NCBI GenBank assembly: GCA_002914805.1 | Contig: JXTB01000007.1 | Coordinates: forward strand, 1,773,657 to 1,837,656 | DNA length: 64,000 bases | Direction: 5' to 3' | Source of the DNA: Parasponia andersonii | Taxonomy: Eukaryota; Streptophyta; Magnoliopsida; Rosales; Cannabaceae | Shown here: piece by piece, positions 12,011 to 24,211 of the stretch | How the letters are laid out: the number at the start of each line of letters is the position of its first letter | How positions within the stretch are numbered: position 1 is the first letter of the stretch | Program-made: the position numbers and the translations under genes | Notes under the pieces: model-generated | What the model was told of the DNA's origin: nothing | Database searches by the model: none | The model's input: the letters and a program-made list of their open reading frames with translations, nothing else

Positions 12011-13565
12011 GAGATCAATGAAGGCACCAGTTCGAGGTAGATTTATAAATGATTCTATCAAATGAAACAGTTTTACATATTAGGGACTTACCATCACGTT
12101 TGCTGGTTTTGTAGCGGTTTTGAATCTGTAATGACTGTTGTTTTAGTACAATATTGATGAGAGGGTTGCTGGTTCTCATTGCATCTCCCTTTGTTCTTAT
12201 CAGTGAAGAAATTGGTGGTTTTATACGGCCTTGGCCTGAGCACCCAATTACGAATAAAGAAGTTCATAAAAGCAGTCAAGAAGAGACTCTCCTGTAAGCG
12301 GAAGGAGATAAGACTTTTGTATTAAGTTTTCTTTTTCGTTTCCTCGAGTTCTGCTGAATCAGTTCTCCTACTTGTCTTTCGCCTTCTAGATGTGTTCTTT
12401 AGGAGCAGCCTGATTGTGGTCCACACATTCCTCGCCTACTTGTTGGTGCACAAATTCCAGACAAGGTACCATTTTCTTCGAGACAGAAGCTTAATTACTA
12501 CAAGTCCTTTTCAAACAATCTCTAGTCCAATTGTCTATTACTATCTCCATTATTTTTAATTCCAATTAGTGTAAGTAGATTTTTGCTCATTTGATACGAA
12601 TCAAGAAAAGAAGTGCATTAATTATCGACTTAACATGCATGTTTGCAGAGAATTAAAAAAGATGACCTCGAGGACACGCAATTATGGCATGAATATCGCG
12701 GAATAAAACCATCCAACTAAATTCTTCTCGCATTCTCTGATAGTTTTTGTGTATTTTGTAAACAGAACTAAATAGTTTAAAGTGACGTCTGCATATACAA
12801 CATGAATAATATTCAGGACAAGTTTAGAGAAGTGAGTATTAATAGTGAACCTACGGCGAAAAATGAAAACTACGGATCTTCGGTCTCGGAAACGATTCAA
12901 AGTAGAGCAATTTATATCGCCAACTCATCTCGCGATCAGACTGTGCATAAAGGTGCAGGTTCTGGTTGGGGTAATAGTACTGGTAGGGGAAAGCCTATCA
13001 TCTGTGATTCTAATTCTAAAGCTCAGAATATGACAACCGGAAGAATGATCAGTGGTGAAAAGTGTAACTTGCGTTATGATCCAGCTAGTTTTCGTCGAAC
13101 ATCTGGTGTGGAGTCGAAGAAAGTAGTGGTGAGCTCGAGTACCGGTAGATCAGGAAATGACTTGAGAGAATCAAGAACACCTGAGTGGAGCCGTCTCTCT
13201 TCTAATGAAGGAGTTCATCCGGGGAGGAATGGAAGTTTCTGGCCGTCTAGAAATAATAATTGGCGCCAGAGTACTTCACAGTATAGTGCCGATAAAGGCA
13301 GTGAAAGAGACTAAGAGTATTCTGAGATTTCCATGGCTTACAATTGGCAACATAATTCATCGAAAGCCGGTAATTAAAACCGCACAATGCAAACCAGACC
13401 GGGGAGAGGTCAAAGTGTTCATCGTGGTTAACAATATTCCCACTTGAAACGCAAGTATATATTTACACCAAAACAAAAGAACTGTTGTTCTTTGTGGTAG
13501 TTCTATATTTAGTGTGCGTACGTATGTGTTTGTTCATGCCTTGGATGAAGTTGACTGACGGGAAG

Positions 13566-13735
13566 TCTGGCATTATTTGAAAATGTAGAAATGCTGCTGA
13601 TCGACAACAGTTTGGCAATGGCATCGTTTATGTGTTTCTTATTGGTTTATATCTGGCATTATTTGAAAATGTAGAAATGCTGCTGATCGACAACAGTTCG
13701 GCAATGGCATGTTTATGTGTTTCTTATTGGTTTAT
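13566..13735. repeat. Tandem duplication, 86-bp unit x2
   Basis: Copies at 13566-13651 and 13652-13735, each starting TCTGGCATTATTTGAAAATG, differ by a substitution and a two-base deletion. They lie just beyond the XRN relic and could have been in its 3' UTR. Confidence 0.92.
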
Positions 13736-14258
13736 AGATTTTTTTTTCCGATTACTTTTTCTTTAAAGATTTTTTTTTTGAGTTTACTTTTTTTTTCTCC
13801 TTTTCCAAGGTGATTTTTTTTCCTTTTACCAAATTTAGTATCATAAATATGTTTGGTTCAAATGAAAAATAGGAGAAGAATTTTTTTAAATGAAAAAATT
13901 TTGTTATATTTCTTAGTATCTTTGATATTCACCTATTTGGTTTATCTCTCTTAAAGATTTTTTTGCTGTTATATTTTCTTGAAAGATTTTTTTTTATTTT
14001 TGGTTACTTTTTTGTTTTCATTTTTTCTTAAGTGAATATTTTCTTTTTACCTAATTTATAAGATGTCTGTAAGTCTTTGATATTTTCTTCCAAAAACAAA
14101 AAAGAAGGGAAGGAGAATTTCATTTTTTAGTGAAATAAATTTTTTACAATTTCTTAATATCTTTGATATTCACTTATTTAGTTTATGTTTAAGAAACAAA
14201 ATGCCTTAAACAATAAACTATAAGCCGGAGTCTGTTTTAGCAGCCGAAAAAATTACGC

Positions 14259-14380
14259 GACCCCTTTATATGTGTATATGCACAAAAATCGATTACAATT
14301 AGATATATAGTATAAAGTTGACCCCTTTATATATGTATATGCACAAGAATCGATTACAATTAGATATATAGTATAAAGTT
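14259..14380. repeat. Tandem duplication, 61-bp unit x2 plus partial
   Basis: Units 14259-14319 and 14320-14380 both begin GACCCCTTTATAT and end with TAGTATAAAGTT. A third partial copy of the end (TAGATGTATAGTATAAAGTT) follows at about 14396-14415. Confidence 0.88.
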
Positions 14381-14415
14381 GCACTGCATAACTATTAGAT
14401 GTATAGTATAAAGTT

Positions 14416-16831
14416 AAACTACATTAATATTTTCAGTTATTCATTCGAAGTCTGAAAAACAATATCAACACAATAATAACGTAGTAACTAACATATAGAT
14501 AATTAATTGGTCTCAATCAGAAAATTAACATAAATAAGAAACTTAAATCTAGATACTCAAAATCAAAATAACTTAATAATTGGATAGTATTTAATTAATA
14601 TTAATGTAAATCCTAAATATTCTTTTTCAATTTAGCATAAATCGGAGATTCTAAAACTCTTGTATTTTAAGTGCGGATTTTAAGGTGGCGTGTTGTTTTA
14701 AGTCTTCTTATATATGTGCATATATATATGTATATATATATATATATAGGTTGTCAATCTAGTGAGCATTTTTTTTTACTTAGGTATAGGTATTTTTTTT
14801 AGTCTGTATATCATTATCTAATGGTGATTCAATAACTATAATGTTATGTATGAAAAGACGTGCATCATTAATATTATTTTTCTCTCTTATTTTTTAATAT
14901 AAAAATATGTGCATGATAAATTTTAATTGGCTAAAATAATACTTATGTATAGATAAAAAAATACCTATTGAATTGGTGCCCATATATATTATTATTATTT
15001 AGGGTGAGTTTTTAATGCATATTTTTGTTTTTGCTTAATAAATTAATAAGTTTAACCAAGTGGAAAATAACCTACAATAAAAATCATCTCATTCTATTGA
15101 TTTCTAATTCAATTTTTAAATTTTTATTTCTTTTCTTTTTAATTTTAACTCTACATTTAATTTTTTTTAATTACTTTTAATCTAAAATTATGTATTATAG
15201 TAAATATAACATTTAATTAAATTTCTTTTTCACTGGCCAAAAAGTAAACTCCTAGTGTAAGCATAATTCTTAATAATGAGAATACATTTTTTCTTTAAAA
15301 AAAACCAATAAAAAAAACTATGTTATTCAAAAAGAAACTACATTGAAAAAGCTTTTTTTAAAAAAAATAAAAAAATTTAAATAGGATAATCAATTAAAAA
15401 AACCCCATGAACGCTATCTTTCTACATAATTAAATTAATGGAACGGAATTAAAAAAAATTAAATTAAGAGAATGAAATTTTTTTGGAAAAAAAAAAGATA
15501 CTTTAACTCAAGGGGTAACAAAAATGTTACCCACCACATTAAGTAATAAATAACCTTCTATCGATATAAAAGCATTAAAAGATAATAGATTTTTTAGATA
15601 ATAACTCAACTGTCGTCTAATCAAAATCAAATGATTCAAACTAGAGTTTCCATTCACGGGTAAATCTTAAGATATCCATTGAAAAAGTACTCTATTCTTT
15701 ATTATCGCGGCATTTCCTATTTGGCAATTTTAGGTCGTTCTTAGGCCTTTAATGAAAAAAGGTATAATTAGGATACGGGTACAAACTTTAATACCCGACG
15801 TTGATATGGGTAGAATAAGTATATAATAATAATACTCGCCCATAATATCTGATCATATCCTACATGAGTGGTATACATACCAAAAGGCAAAAGTACATAA
15901 TTAACTATATAGAATTAATAAACAAAAATATGTCAAATATATGGGAAAAAAATATATGTGCCATACTGTTTCACTTATATAATTACCTTTTCAATTTAAT
16001 TGTGTTGGATTTAATTTTTTTTTTTTTTAATAGAATGTATGGATCTATATATGATTTTCAATTCCTAATGAATAAATAGGTTGCCTGCGGGTATCCTATA
16101 CCTATTAAGGGTCCTTGCTTCTCTTAAAACACTATAGTTTTATTTAGTTCACCTATTTAAATAGGTATATTTAAATGGATTTTATGGTATATGTTATAAT
16201 TAGAATGTGAGACATTCGAAGTGAAATTAGTTGTAATTAGAATGAGATATATTATAATGGACCATTCAAAAATACTTCTTGGATTCCATTCTCATTCTAA
16301 GACATAAAAAAACTCATTCTAATGGTTGATGTGACTAATAGCCTATTTAAATAGAAAAACTGAATTTTTGAAACAAACGCACATTCCAAAAGACCAGTTG
16401 AATGGAAAAACTAAAATATTAATTTCTAATGAGGAAAAGTAATATTAACTATTAGATTTCAGTCTGATAATTAGAAAAATAAATACTATAATTTAATTTT
16501 CATTAATAGTGTTCGAATATATTTAATTGTAACTATCAAATTGAAATCTAACAATACATATCTATTGCTTTATTGATAGAAATGAAAACTATTTTATTGT
16601 ACTTGCTCTCAATTTTATATAAATTTAAACTTAAGACTAGTATATGAATTTAAAAACTTAAGAAGAGTACTTCTTTTATTTGACTTAAACAGTCATTTTA
16701 TTGAGAAAATGGCATGAAATGACTTGATTAGCTAGTGATTTCTATGTATAGTCTAACACTCATTCTAATGAATTTCTCATTTAAATGAAATAGAATTGGT
16801 AAAACAAATGAAGCCTATATGACTAAACTAA
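14416..16831. other. Gene-free AT-rich region
   Basis: No coding signal on either strand. Around 14740-15000 two related phrases (GGTATTTTTTT near 14786 and its complement near 14960) face each other, so a decayed MITE is possible. 15760-16110 has GGGTAC/GTACCC-type phrases of the kind common in plant MITEs. Neither has clear ends. Confidence 0.4.
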
Positions 16832-17270
16832 GAGTTTTTTGCAAAATTTCAAGCTCAAAGAACCAAAAAATTGAAAAATCTTAGATAGGCTAAATTTTTT
16901 GAAAAAAAAAATGGGATTGATTTAGAAAAGTATCACTTTTTTAAAATTATTTTTAGAAAAATAGCATTTTTGATAAATATTTAGAAAGTTACTACTTTTC
17001 TTCAAAATTGGTATTTTCAATAGTACTCAAGGTAACCAATTCGGTTACTTGGGGTAACTAATCTAGTTACTTGAAGTAACTAATCAAGTTATCTCAAGTA
17101 ACTTGAACGATTACCTCGAATATCTCATCAATTAATAAAATATAATATTTTTCTAAAGACTTTTAAAGGTGATATTTTTTATTAAAATCCGGGATTTTTC
17201 AAAAAAAAAAAATTCAAAATCCAGGATTTTGAAATTTTTTGAAAAATTAAAATAAGAAATCAAATTTCCT
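16832..17270. mobile_element. MITE-like element, copy 1 of a two-copy family
   Basis: About 439 bp with a homologue at 57852-58283. Shared features are a start resembling GAGTTTTTTGCAAAATTT, an end CAAATTTCCT, and a centre (about 17025-17120) in which GTAAC and GTTAC alternate every 9-15 bases. Flanking CTAAACTAA (left) and CTTAGACTAA (right) could be a decayed target-site duplication. No coding capacity. Its boundaries are taken from comparison with the second copy, whose empty site is visible. Confidence 0.65.
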
Positions 17271-17479
17271 CTTAGACTAATGGTATACTTCTTTTCTAGT
17301 AAATATGAGAGTGAAATGGGCATGGGAAATTGTTTTGAATAGTTTAAATTTGGGTCAAATTGACTTTTTTAATTCATTTTTTTAAATGATATTTCTAGTT
17401 CAAAATAATGATTTTAGTTGCTTCTAGAGAGAGAAAAAAATAATCATTCTGAAACTATCTTTTTGCCATTTTTTGCTTT

Positions 17480-18240
17480 GTTGCCGGTAGTCACAATTTG
17501 TGACTGTTTTTTTTTTTTTGAATAATTTGTTTTAAATCGTTATGAAGATTGTGAGTTTTTGTTATTAGTAGTTACAATTTGTGACTGATTTTTTGCTTTG
17601 AAGTCATAATTTTGTGATTGATGATTACAACTTTTATAACGTATTTTCCATATATATTTTAAATTATTATATTACCCACCATTTTAAACTGGTAGTCACA
17701 ATATTGTGACTGGTGGTCACAATTTATTTTACTTCATAACTAATAGTTAAGACAATTTATATTTTAGTATAACTAATAGTCACACATTTGTAACGAACAA
17801 TAATAAAAGATAACGAACATACCACTTGATTCATTTTGATATATTTTGTCACAAGTAATTAGTCACACAATAAATGTTCCACCAAATATTATTTATTCAC
17901 CAAATATTATTTATTCTCTTCATTATTCCCAAGAAACTATTGACCAAATTATAATTTAATAAATTATGTCAATATTTCTTACAATATGTACATCTCGTTC
18001 ACTAAATTGCCCACTTTACAAAATCAAAATAAGTATTTATAGTAGCTAACAATACTTTAATAATAGTTGTTTAATAATAAAAAAAATGGCTAACAAAACA
18101 CATAACCCACACAAAATCTAATTTTCGCATGAAAATTTATAACTTATAAATTAGTAGTCAAAATATGTGACTAGGTAGCACAATCCCTTAGAGTCACAAA
18201 GGTTGTAACAATCACACATTTGCAACTATTTTCAATGGCT
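17480..18240. repeat. Cluster of GTCACAA/TTGTGAC palindromes
   Basis: The short palindrome AGTCACAATTTGTGACT or close variants recurs at about 17489, 17568, 17605, 17692, 17769, 17850 and 18150-18215, with irregular spacing of roughly 40-120 bases. No open frame covers it. It may be a decayed inverted-repeat-rich transposon or a low-complexity expansion. Confidence 0.6.
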
Positions 18241-19383
18241 TAATAATTTATACCATTGTCTTATAACAATGTCCTAAACTCACACAAATCTATTTTTCAT
18301 ATGAAAAACCATGCCATCAAGATAGGAGTGCGTGACTATATCACTTACTTACATTTCTCCAAACAAATCAACATGTTAACCCACTATTTTTAGTTCACTC
18401 AAATCATCATGTGGTTGGTATACTGCTATTATTCAAATCACTATCACTAGTCCCAATGATCGAGCTGGCCAAATTCTTAGAAATTCATTTCTCAATAAAA
18501 TTAAAACATAGCTGTAACAATCCAAACATAGCCAATTAAGCCAAATACACACTTACTCCACTGTCAAATGGAGAAAAAGTCAAATAAAACTTATATTGGT
18601 CTCAGCTAAACCCAGCATAATAATCTCATTCGAGTTACCCAACCTATCGTATAGATCATCCTTAATTTTCTCCAACCTGAATAAGGCCGCGAAGACAACC
18701 TGACCCGACTTATGAATCCCTGACTAGAGAGGTTTGACCTTGAAAAGGACCATTGGAACTCGACGAGGTTGGAGGAGGAGTGTGACGACGATGGAGGGTT
18801 GAAGGAGGAGGGGCTTGGAGGACGATGTCATTTTTGGTAGAGTTGAAGGACGTAGAAGAGAGCACAAGAGATGAGAGACTCAAAATGAGGCCTCCTTTGC
18901 CTTGGACCGCACCAAACCCTATAGGTCAGTTGGGGTCAAAGCTAAGTTTCCGGATCCAAAATAGAAAAGAGAATTGATGGGTTTGAAACTGATGGAGTTA
19001 CCTAATTGAAAGTTATTCATATTAGGATATTTTGAACTTTTTATTAAGTGAAAAATAGTGTAAATACCATTCTGAAAAAAGTAAATTAAAAAAATTAAAA
19101 AGTAAAAATATGAACTACCAACATCAATTTTAAAAAATTAAAAAGTAGAAATATGAACTAGCAACGTCAATTTACCGATAGACCCGGCCATTGCCACCGT
19201 TACACGGAGGTCATATAACTATTTGCGTTAGTAATTTCAGATGCATTAATAAATTGGAGTTGATTGATTGCCACTGATCCGTATCCCAAAGACCTAATTG
19301 CCAAGATTTAAAAACTCAATGACCATATTGTTAATCTACAAAAAGGATTTAGGAATTGCCAAAAATCCCCAATTTCCAAATGG
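18241..19383. other. Gene-free region
   Basis: 18650-18960 is less AT-rich than its surroundings and carries GA-rich repeats (GGAGGAGGAG-like), but no open frame with recognisable content. The remainder is AT-rich. Nothing else seen. Confidence 0.4.
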
Positions 19384-19575
19384 TCCAAATAAAGATTTCC
19401 CTTTCCTAGACAGAATCAGAGGCGGAAAGCCCCTCTTATCTCCAAACAAAAACAACTTGTAGTAGTCTCTGTCGCTACTGACTTCTCTATCGACCACGAG
19501 TTTTTTTTTTTTTCCCTCTCTCTTCTGTTTGGCTGCCGAGAAAACTGAAGGGGAATCAGAAAAGCTCACAAATTG
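19384..19575 (+). promoter_or_regulatory. Inferred promoter and 5' UTR exon of the small gene at 21600
   Basis: A pyrimidine-rich, GC-richer stretch typical of plant 5' UTRs (CCCTCTCTCTTCTG near 19515-19530) ends in a good donor, ATTGTAAGA, with GT at about 19575-19576. A matching acceptor, TTGCTGTAG, ends at about 21553, shortly before the coding exon. This would make a 2-kb intron in the 5' UTR. Inference only; a TATA-like AATAAA lies near 19386. Confidence 0.4.
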
Positions 19576-21599
19576 TAAGAACTCCTCCTTATTAAGATAT
19601 TCGTCTTTTGTTATTTATAGTCTTTTTTTTTTTTAAAAAAAAATTAATCAATTTTCTTGTTATCCTTCTGGAATGCTAAGGTTTATTTTAGATTGTTTGT
19701 TTGCTAAGATTTTGTAGGAAAGGAAAAGATTTTCGACTCCCACATCTTCCTCATTCAATCAAGATAGTGGTAAATGAAATATGTGTTCCAAATTGTTAAT
19801 TTACTGTTTCAAAGTGCTAGATTGCTGGATAGTTACCTGAAATTGATGTTTCAAGTTTGACAATGAGGAGGACAATATATTTTAGATTTCTATTATCTTG
19901 TGTTCATCTTTTACTCATACAGTCATACTGGTAGTCAATGTTTTGAAGCAATATATGTCTTGTTTTTATAATGTTATACTTATTTACACATGCTGGTCAT
20001 GATAGTCTTTAATTTGATTCATTGTTCTTATCACCCACAAAAAAAAAAAAAAAAAAAAAAAAAAAGTACTGGGAATTTGAAATTTTTCGAATGGGATGGA
20101 GTGGCTGAAAATTTTGTAAGATGGGTATGAATTAATCAAGTACCGAAAGGATAAGAGAGAAGATTCATGGAAAGAGATATTTTTATTAGTGAGACAACAT
20201 GAAAGTTGTCCGTTCAAGCTAAAAATGCAAACGGGTTGTGTCCCACTGCCATTAGGAACCCTTTGTTGTGAAATTATAATTTTTAGAGTAGTTTTTATGA
20301 TAGGTGAAGCACACAGACACACTCAGGAAAACCATTGGAGATTTGAAGAATATTGTAAGGGCAGCTCTTTCAATAGCACGTGACTTGTCTATCAGTGGTA
20401 ATGTGTGAATCTGTAGTCTTCATCATCCCCTGACTATGAGCTAGAACCTTTCTTAGATTTCGGAGATCGTTCTCCTTTCAGAATTGTTCGCATCCATTTA
20501 TTTGATGACGTCGTCTTTTAGATTTATCCTTTTGAATTCTAATTTTGTCAGTAGTTTCCACAAGCATTGATGTCAACACGAGGATTTCTATGCCTCGACT
20601 CTTATCATCATTTCTTTGGGGGCATGGCCACTAAAGAACTCAGCTGCAGCAGACTCCAGCCTACATCTTACATCCAATTCCACAGTACCCACTAGTCTGA
20701 GAGTCTGAAATCTCGATAATGGTTTTCCTTGTTCAAAGGCCAAAAGGATACTTGGCATTGCCCCCATCGTGGGTCAGTATACTTTTCCATGTTTGGAATT
20801 GTGACAACTGACAAATGAGGCTTTCTTAGGCTTTGATTGAGTAATGTCGGCCATCAGAGGATGCTGTCCTTTTTGCTATATGTACTGAATACTTTCATCC
20901 CTCGTGAGAAATATTTCTGATATTTTGAGACTAGCTTGTTTGACAGGAGGCATATTCTATGTGCATTGTGGCCACTAGGCTCTCTCTAAAACAAAAATGA
21001 AGTAAAAGCCAAACTTCTTAATTTCCTTGAAATAGGAGAGGAAGCAAGTGGAACATTTACCTGTAGGTTTACTATGAATACTTCATATACGAACAAGTCC
21101 GTTTGAATTCTTATCAATAATGTGTTTATATTAACTTTTTCCTTTCCTAATAAAATTTGTGCATGCCAGTGATAGATTCCTAGTTTCAGTTCTACATTGT
21201 GTTCATAATGATGACGGCTGGCAAAGATAGTCATGCAAGATCATTGAAGCGATACTGTAATTTGTGATCTGAGCATGCTAGGCAACATTTCTTTTTTTCT
21301 TTTTTCTTTTTTTCACTTTTTTTTCAAATGTATCAAAGTCATGGATCCTAATGTCATTTGTAGGCTCTCCCTGCTTAGTGCTTGCTTAAAGTCTTCCATA
21401 TTAAATACGAAGAACTTATTACAAATTAAGATAATTGCTAGATCTGCATTTGATAATTGAGGGTCTATGGACATGGTTGCCTTGTTTGAAAGGACTCTTT
21501 TACAAGTTGTGCTGGCATTGTTTATCAGTGACTAAGAGTATGTGCTTGCTGTAGACCGCATTTTGGTGTAGCTGGTCATTGCTCAAGTTCCTCTTTAAC

Positions 21600-21836
21600 A
21601 TGGGAAACAAACCTGTGAAACAAGAACCGGAAGAGATTTTCTTGAAGGTTGTTCCTCCATTAGACCGTGCCTATATGAGATGGCTTGCTCGGGATCTCGA
21701 GAGGATTCATGGCTTCACTCCAGTAAAGCCTCGTGCAGTGAAGCCCCCAGATCATTATATAGAGTATATGCGCTTGAATGGATGGTTGGATGTGAACCTG
21801 GATGATCCTGACATAGCACACTTATTCAAAACCTAG
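21600..21836 (+). CDS. Small conserved plant protein of unknown function (78 aa)
   Basis: A single coding exon giving MGNKPVKQEPEEIFLKVVPP and then a stretch containing LDRAYMRWLARDLERIHGF, KPPDHYIEYMRLNGWLD and LDDPDIAHLF, ending in a stop at 21834-21836. The start is the ATG at 21600; the frame is open a little further upstream but has no other ATG. The protein is charged and proline-rich at the N-terminus, with no signal peptide or membrane segment. I believe very similar short proteins occur across land plants, but I cannot assign a function or symbol. Codon use and composition are gene-like, in contrast to the AT-rich surroundings. The 5' UTR probably lies 2 kb upstream across an intron (about 19576-21553). 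Confidence 0.8.
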   Translation: MGNKPVKQEPEEIFLKVVPPLDRAYMRWLARDLERIHGFTPVKPRAVKPPDHYIEYMRLNGWLDVNLDDPDIAHLFKT

Positions 21837-23044
21837 ATAATATGTTCATGTTGTTGCTTGTTCTTTGAACAATAAAATATGGATAATGCTCTGCTCTGTA
21901 GATAGAATTTCTTGCTGTACTAAAGAGCAAACTTTGTGAAGAGCAAAAATATTCTTGCCAACTTTGTACTTCAACTTCTTGCTGTACTAAATTTCTCTCT
22001 GCTTTGTTTGATGCTTAGTCTCTGAACTTTTAATTGGAAAATTTATACTATAGTATTTGATTCTCTCTAATAATGCAAACTTCAGATAATTTTTCGAATT
22101 TCCTGCTGCTTCAGTTTCTTCAGTACATAAGATTTTTGTTTGTAAAATACTATTATTCAAACGTTGAAGACTATTGATACTGTTTTCGTTGTCCTTTCTG
22201 TAGAAAAATAATCAGTTTTAATGTTTTATTTTTCAAATTTCGTTATGGTATTTTTTTATATATATAAATAGGCTCTTTAAAGAAATATTATGAATCGAAC
22301 CAAAAACTTCAAATTACAATGTAAACATGAGGATTATAATTTCAAATTCCTCTGAGAAAGAAGATAAAAAATGGATCACAAATACAATTACAAACAAATG
22401 TATGAGTTACTCTAATTCTTCAAAAGAAAAAAATAGTAATGACCACTAGCAATTTATTATCTTCAACATTTACTCCTAACTGTATTCTTGGCAGGATAAA
22501 TTATATGAGGTCAGCACTAATTGAAATCTATGCCCGTGAGAAAGAAAATAAAATAAAATTCGAACACTAAACAGATCTAAATCTGAAAAAAAAAATCTCA
22601 TATTTAAGATCTAGATTAAACTAAAATCCATACAAAGATAACACTATAAACCAAATTTAGATCTGAATTTATTAAAACTGAAAAAAAACAAAAAAACAAA
22701 GAGGAAGAGAAAGAAGAGGGTAAGGAGAGGAGGTCGAAAAGAGAGAAAGGAAGACCCTCTCTCCAGCCTCCAAGCGAAGGGGCGGCGCTGATTTTTTTGT
22801 TAGGAGGAAATAAAAGTAGGCTAGGATTTTTCTTTTTCTTTTGAGTCTATTATGGTATTGAATTCAACTTGGAAGAATGCATATATATTTAGCTCTAGAT
22901 GTACCTCATATGTATTTATCTATGTTTATAAATAAAAATAAAAAACTTTGTCTGCCAAAAAGATCATTAATGATTTTATATAGAATACTAAAAACAACCT
23001 ATCTATTATTTTAGAAATGTAACATACTAGCTTCCACTTTGTAT
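21837..23044. other. 3' UTR and gene-free region
   Basis: 21837-about 22000 is probably the 3' UTR of the small gene (AATAAAATATGG near 21870 is a candidate polyadenylation signal). A purine-rich stretch at 22680-22790 (many GA runs, then CCCTCTCTCC) has no open frame. The rest is AT-rich without visible features. Confidence 0.45.
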
Positions 23045-23053
23045 TTTTAGGAA

Positions 23054-23412
23054 GGTATAATATCACTTTTATACCTTATATTTTGATATTTTGTTCAAAT
23101 TGTATTTTGTGTTTTAATTATTATCAAAATTAATTTTTAGATTTAAAATTTATTACAAATTTATACACTAACACTAATTTATAGCAATTAATTACCAATA
23201 TGTTATTTAAAAAATTGAAAATAAACTATATAAAAACTGATCCAAGAATAAATTTATTAAATTATCTTAGTAAATTAACTGTTCTAAATTGGTATTATGA
23301 TATAAATTTGTAGCAAATATTAAATCTAAGGGTCAATATTGATAATAACCAAAATACAAGGTACAAAATGACTAAAATATCAAAATATAAAATATAAAAG
23401 TGATATTATCCC
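23054..23412. mobile_element. MITE with long inverted repeats and 9-bp target duplication
   Basis: A 359-bp element whose left end (GGTATAATATCACTTTTATA) and the complement of its right end (GGGATAATATCACTTTTATA) match at 19 of 20 bases, with similarity continuing for about 110 bases into both arms. It is flanked by TTTTAGGAA (23045-23053) and TTTTAGAAA (23413-23421), which differ at one of nine bases. Nine-base duplications with long terminal inverted repeats are characteristic of Mutator-like elements. It has no coding capacity. Confidence 0.88.
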
Positions 23413-24181
23413 TTTTAGAAAATGCAAAAGTTATGCTTTAGTTTGTCCGATCAAAATAATCTTTTGGGTTAGATTTTGTCAAAATTATATCGAGAAATAA
23501 TACTAATATCTTTTGTCAAATTTAATCAAAAAATCAAAATATTTCCTTAACCCTATGAAAATTAAATTTGGACATTTGACATTTAAATTGTTTAGTTATA
23601 AATTATTAGATAATTTGACTTCTAGACTAAGGGCATTTTGACCATTTTCCATATAAAAAAAATTAATAATATTTAACAAAAAGTTGTCGAAACTGATAAT
23701 TATGACTTGATTTGACAAACCAAGCCGATAATAGTTTGCATCGTTAAAAACATAAGGTCCGTATTTTCCTAAAGTTAGAGACGTTTGGTATTTTCCCTTA
23801 AAAGAATTAAAGAAAGAAAGCTAAAAATTATTTTTTTTATTTGATAATTGTACACTCATGTAGAAGTTAAAACGGAAATAATAATGGTAATATATTTTTT
23901 CCGTAAAAAATGATAATTTTTTAATCAAGTAAAAGCAACAAAATATCACCATAAATTGTATCCTCGGTAAAAATAGTGGGTTTAAAAAGAAAAAGAGAGT
24001 GGAATTTTAAAAGGAAAGAAAAAATCGTTTTTTTTTAAGGAAAAAAAAAAGGTTACTAAAGAGGAAAGAAATAGAGTAGTGGGACTACGAATTAAAAAAC
24101 CCCGACTCTAGGGCGGTCTGTTGATGTAGATATACAGAGTAGAAGGTGAGTTTTGGTTTCAAACCAAACCAAACCAAACCG

Positions 24182-24189
24182 TATATATA
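24182..24189 (+). promoter_or_regulatory. TATA box of the plus-strand CAF1 gene
   Basis: TATATATA just before CCCC, followed about 25-50 bases later by a CT-rich leader. It lies downstream of the in-frame ATG at 24146, so that ATG is very unlikely to be in the mRNA and the start at 24338 is preferred. Confidence 0.6.
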
Positions 24190-24211
24190 CCCCAAGGCTC
24201 CGGTGTGCCCT

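Larger units (their letters stand above)
10293..13315 (+). pseudogene. Truncated 5'-3' exoribonuclease (XRN2/3/4-like) relic
   Basis: Exon-like pieces in the right order encode the central to C-terminal part of an XRN protein: 10293-10363 (VEKYTEGLLWVLLYYF, then a split Trp), 10454-about 10578 ([18 protein letters not shown]), 10690-10763 (ALPKPYRTLMNDDSPIIDFY), 10872-10912 (DFEIDVDGKRYSWQ) and 11036-11099 (GVCNLPLIDES). Further on are likely fragments at about 12192-12290 (EEIGGFIRPWPEH), 12403-12465 (GPHIPRLLVGAQIP) and 12650-12720 (LWHEYRGIKPSN then stop). An open hydrophilic tail rich in S, R, G and W lies at 12817-13314. The N-terminal catalytic half is absent, the donor after the second exon reads GAGAGGATAA where a GT is expected, and an LTR-like insertion interrupts the gene at about 11236. 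XRN enzymes degrade decapped RNA; this copy cannot. Confidence 0.75.

Noticed and set aside
17025..17120. Regularly spaced short palindromes suggestive of a CRISPR-like array
   Set aside because: The repeats are only 5-6 bases, spacing is 9-15 bases, and this is plant nuclear DNA; it is the core of a MITE-like element.
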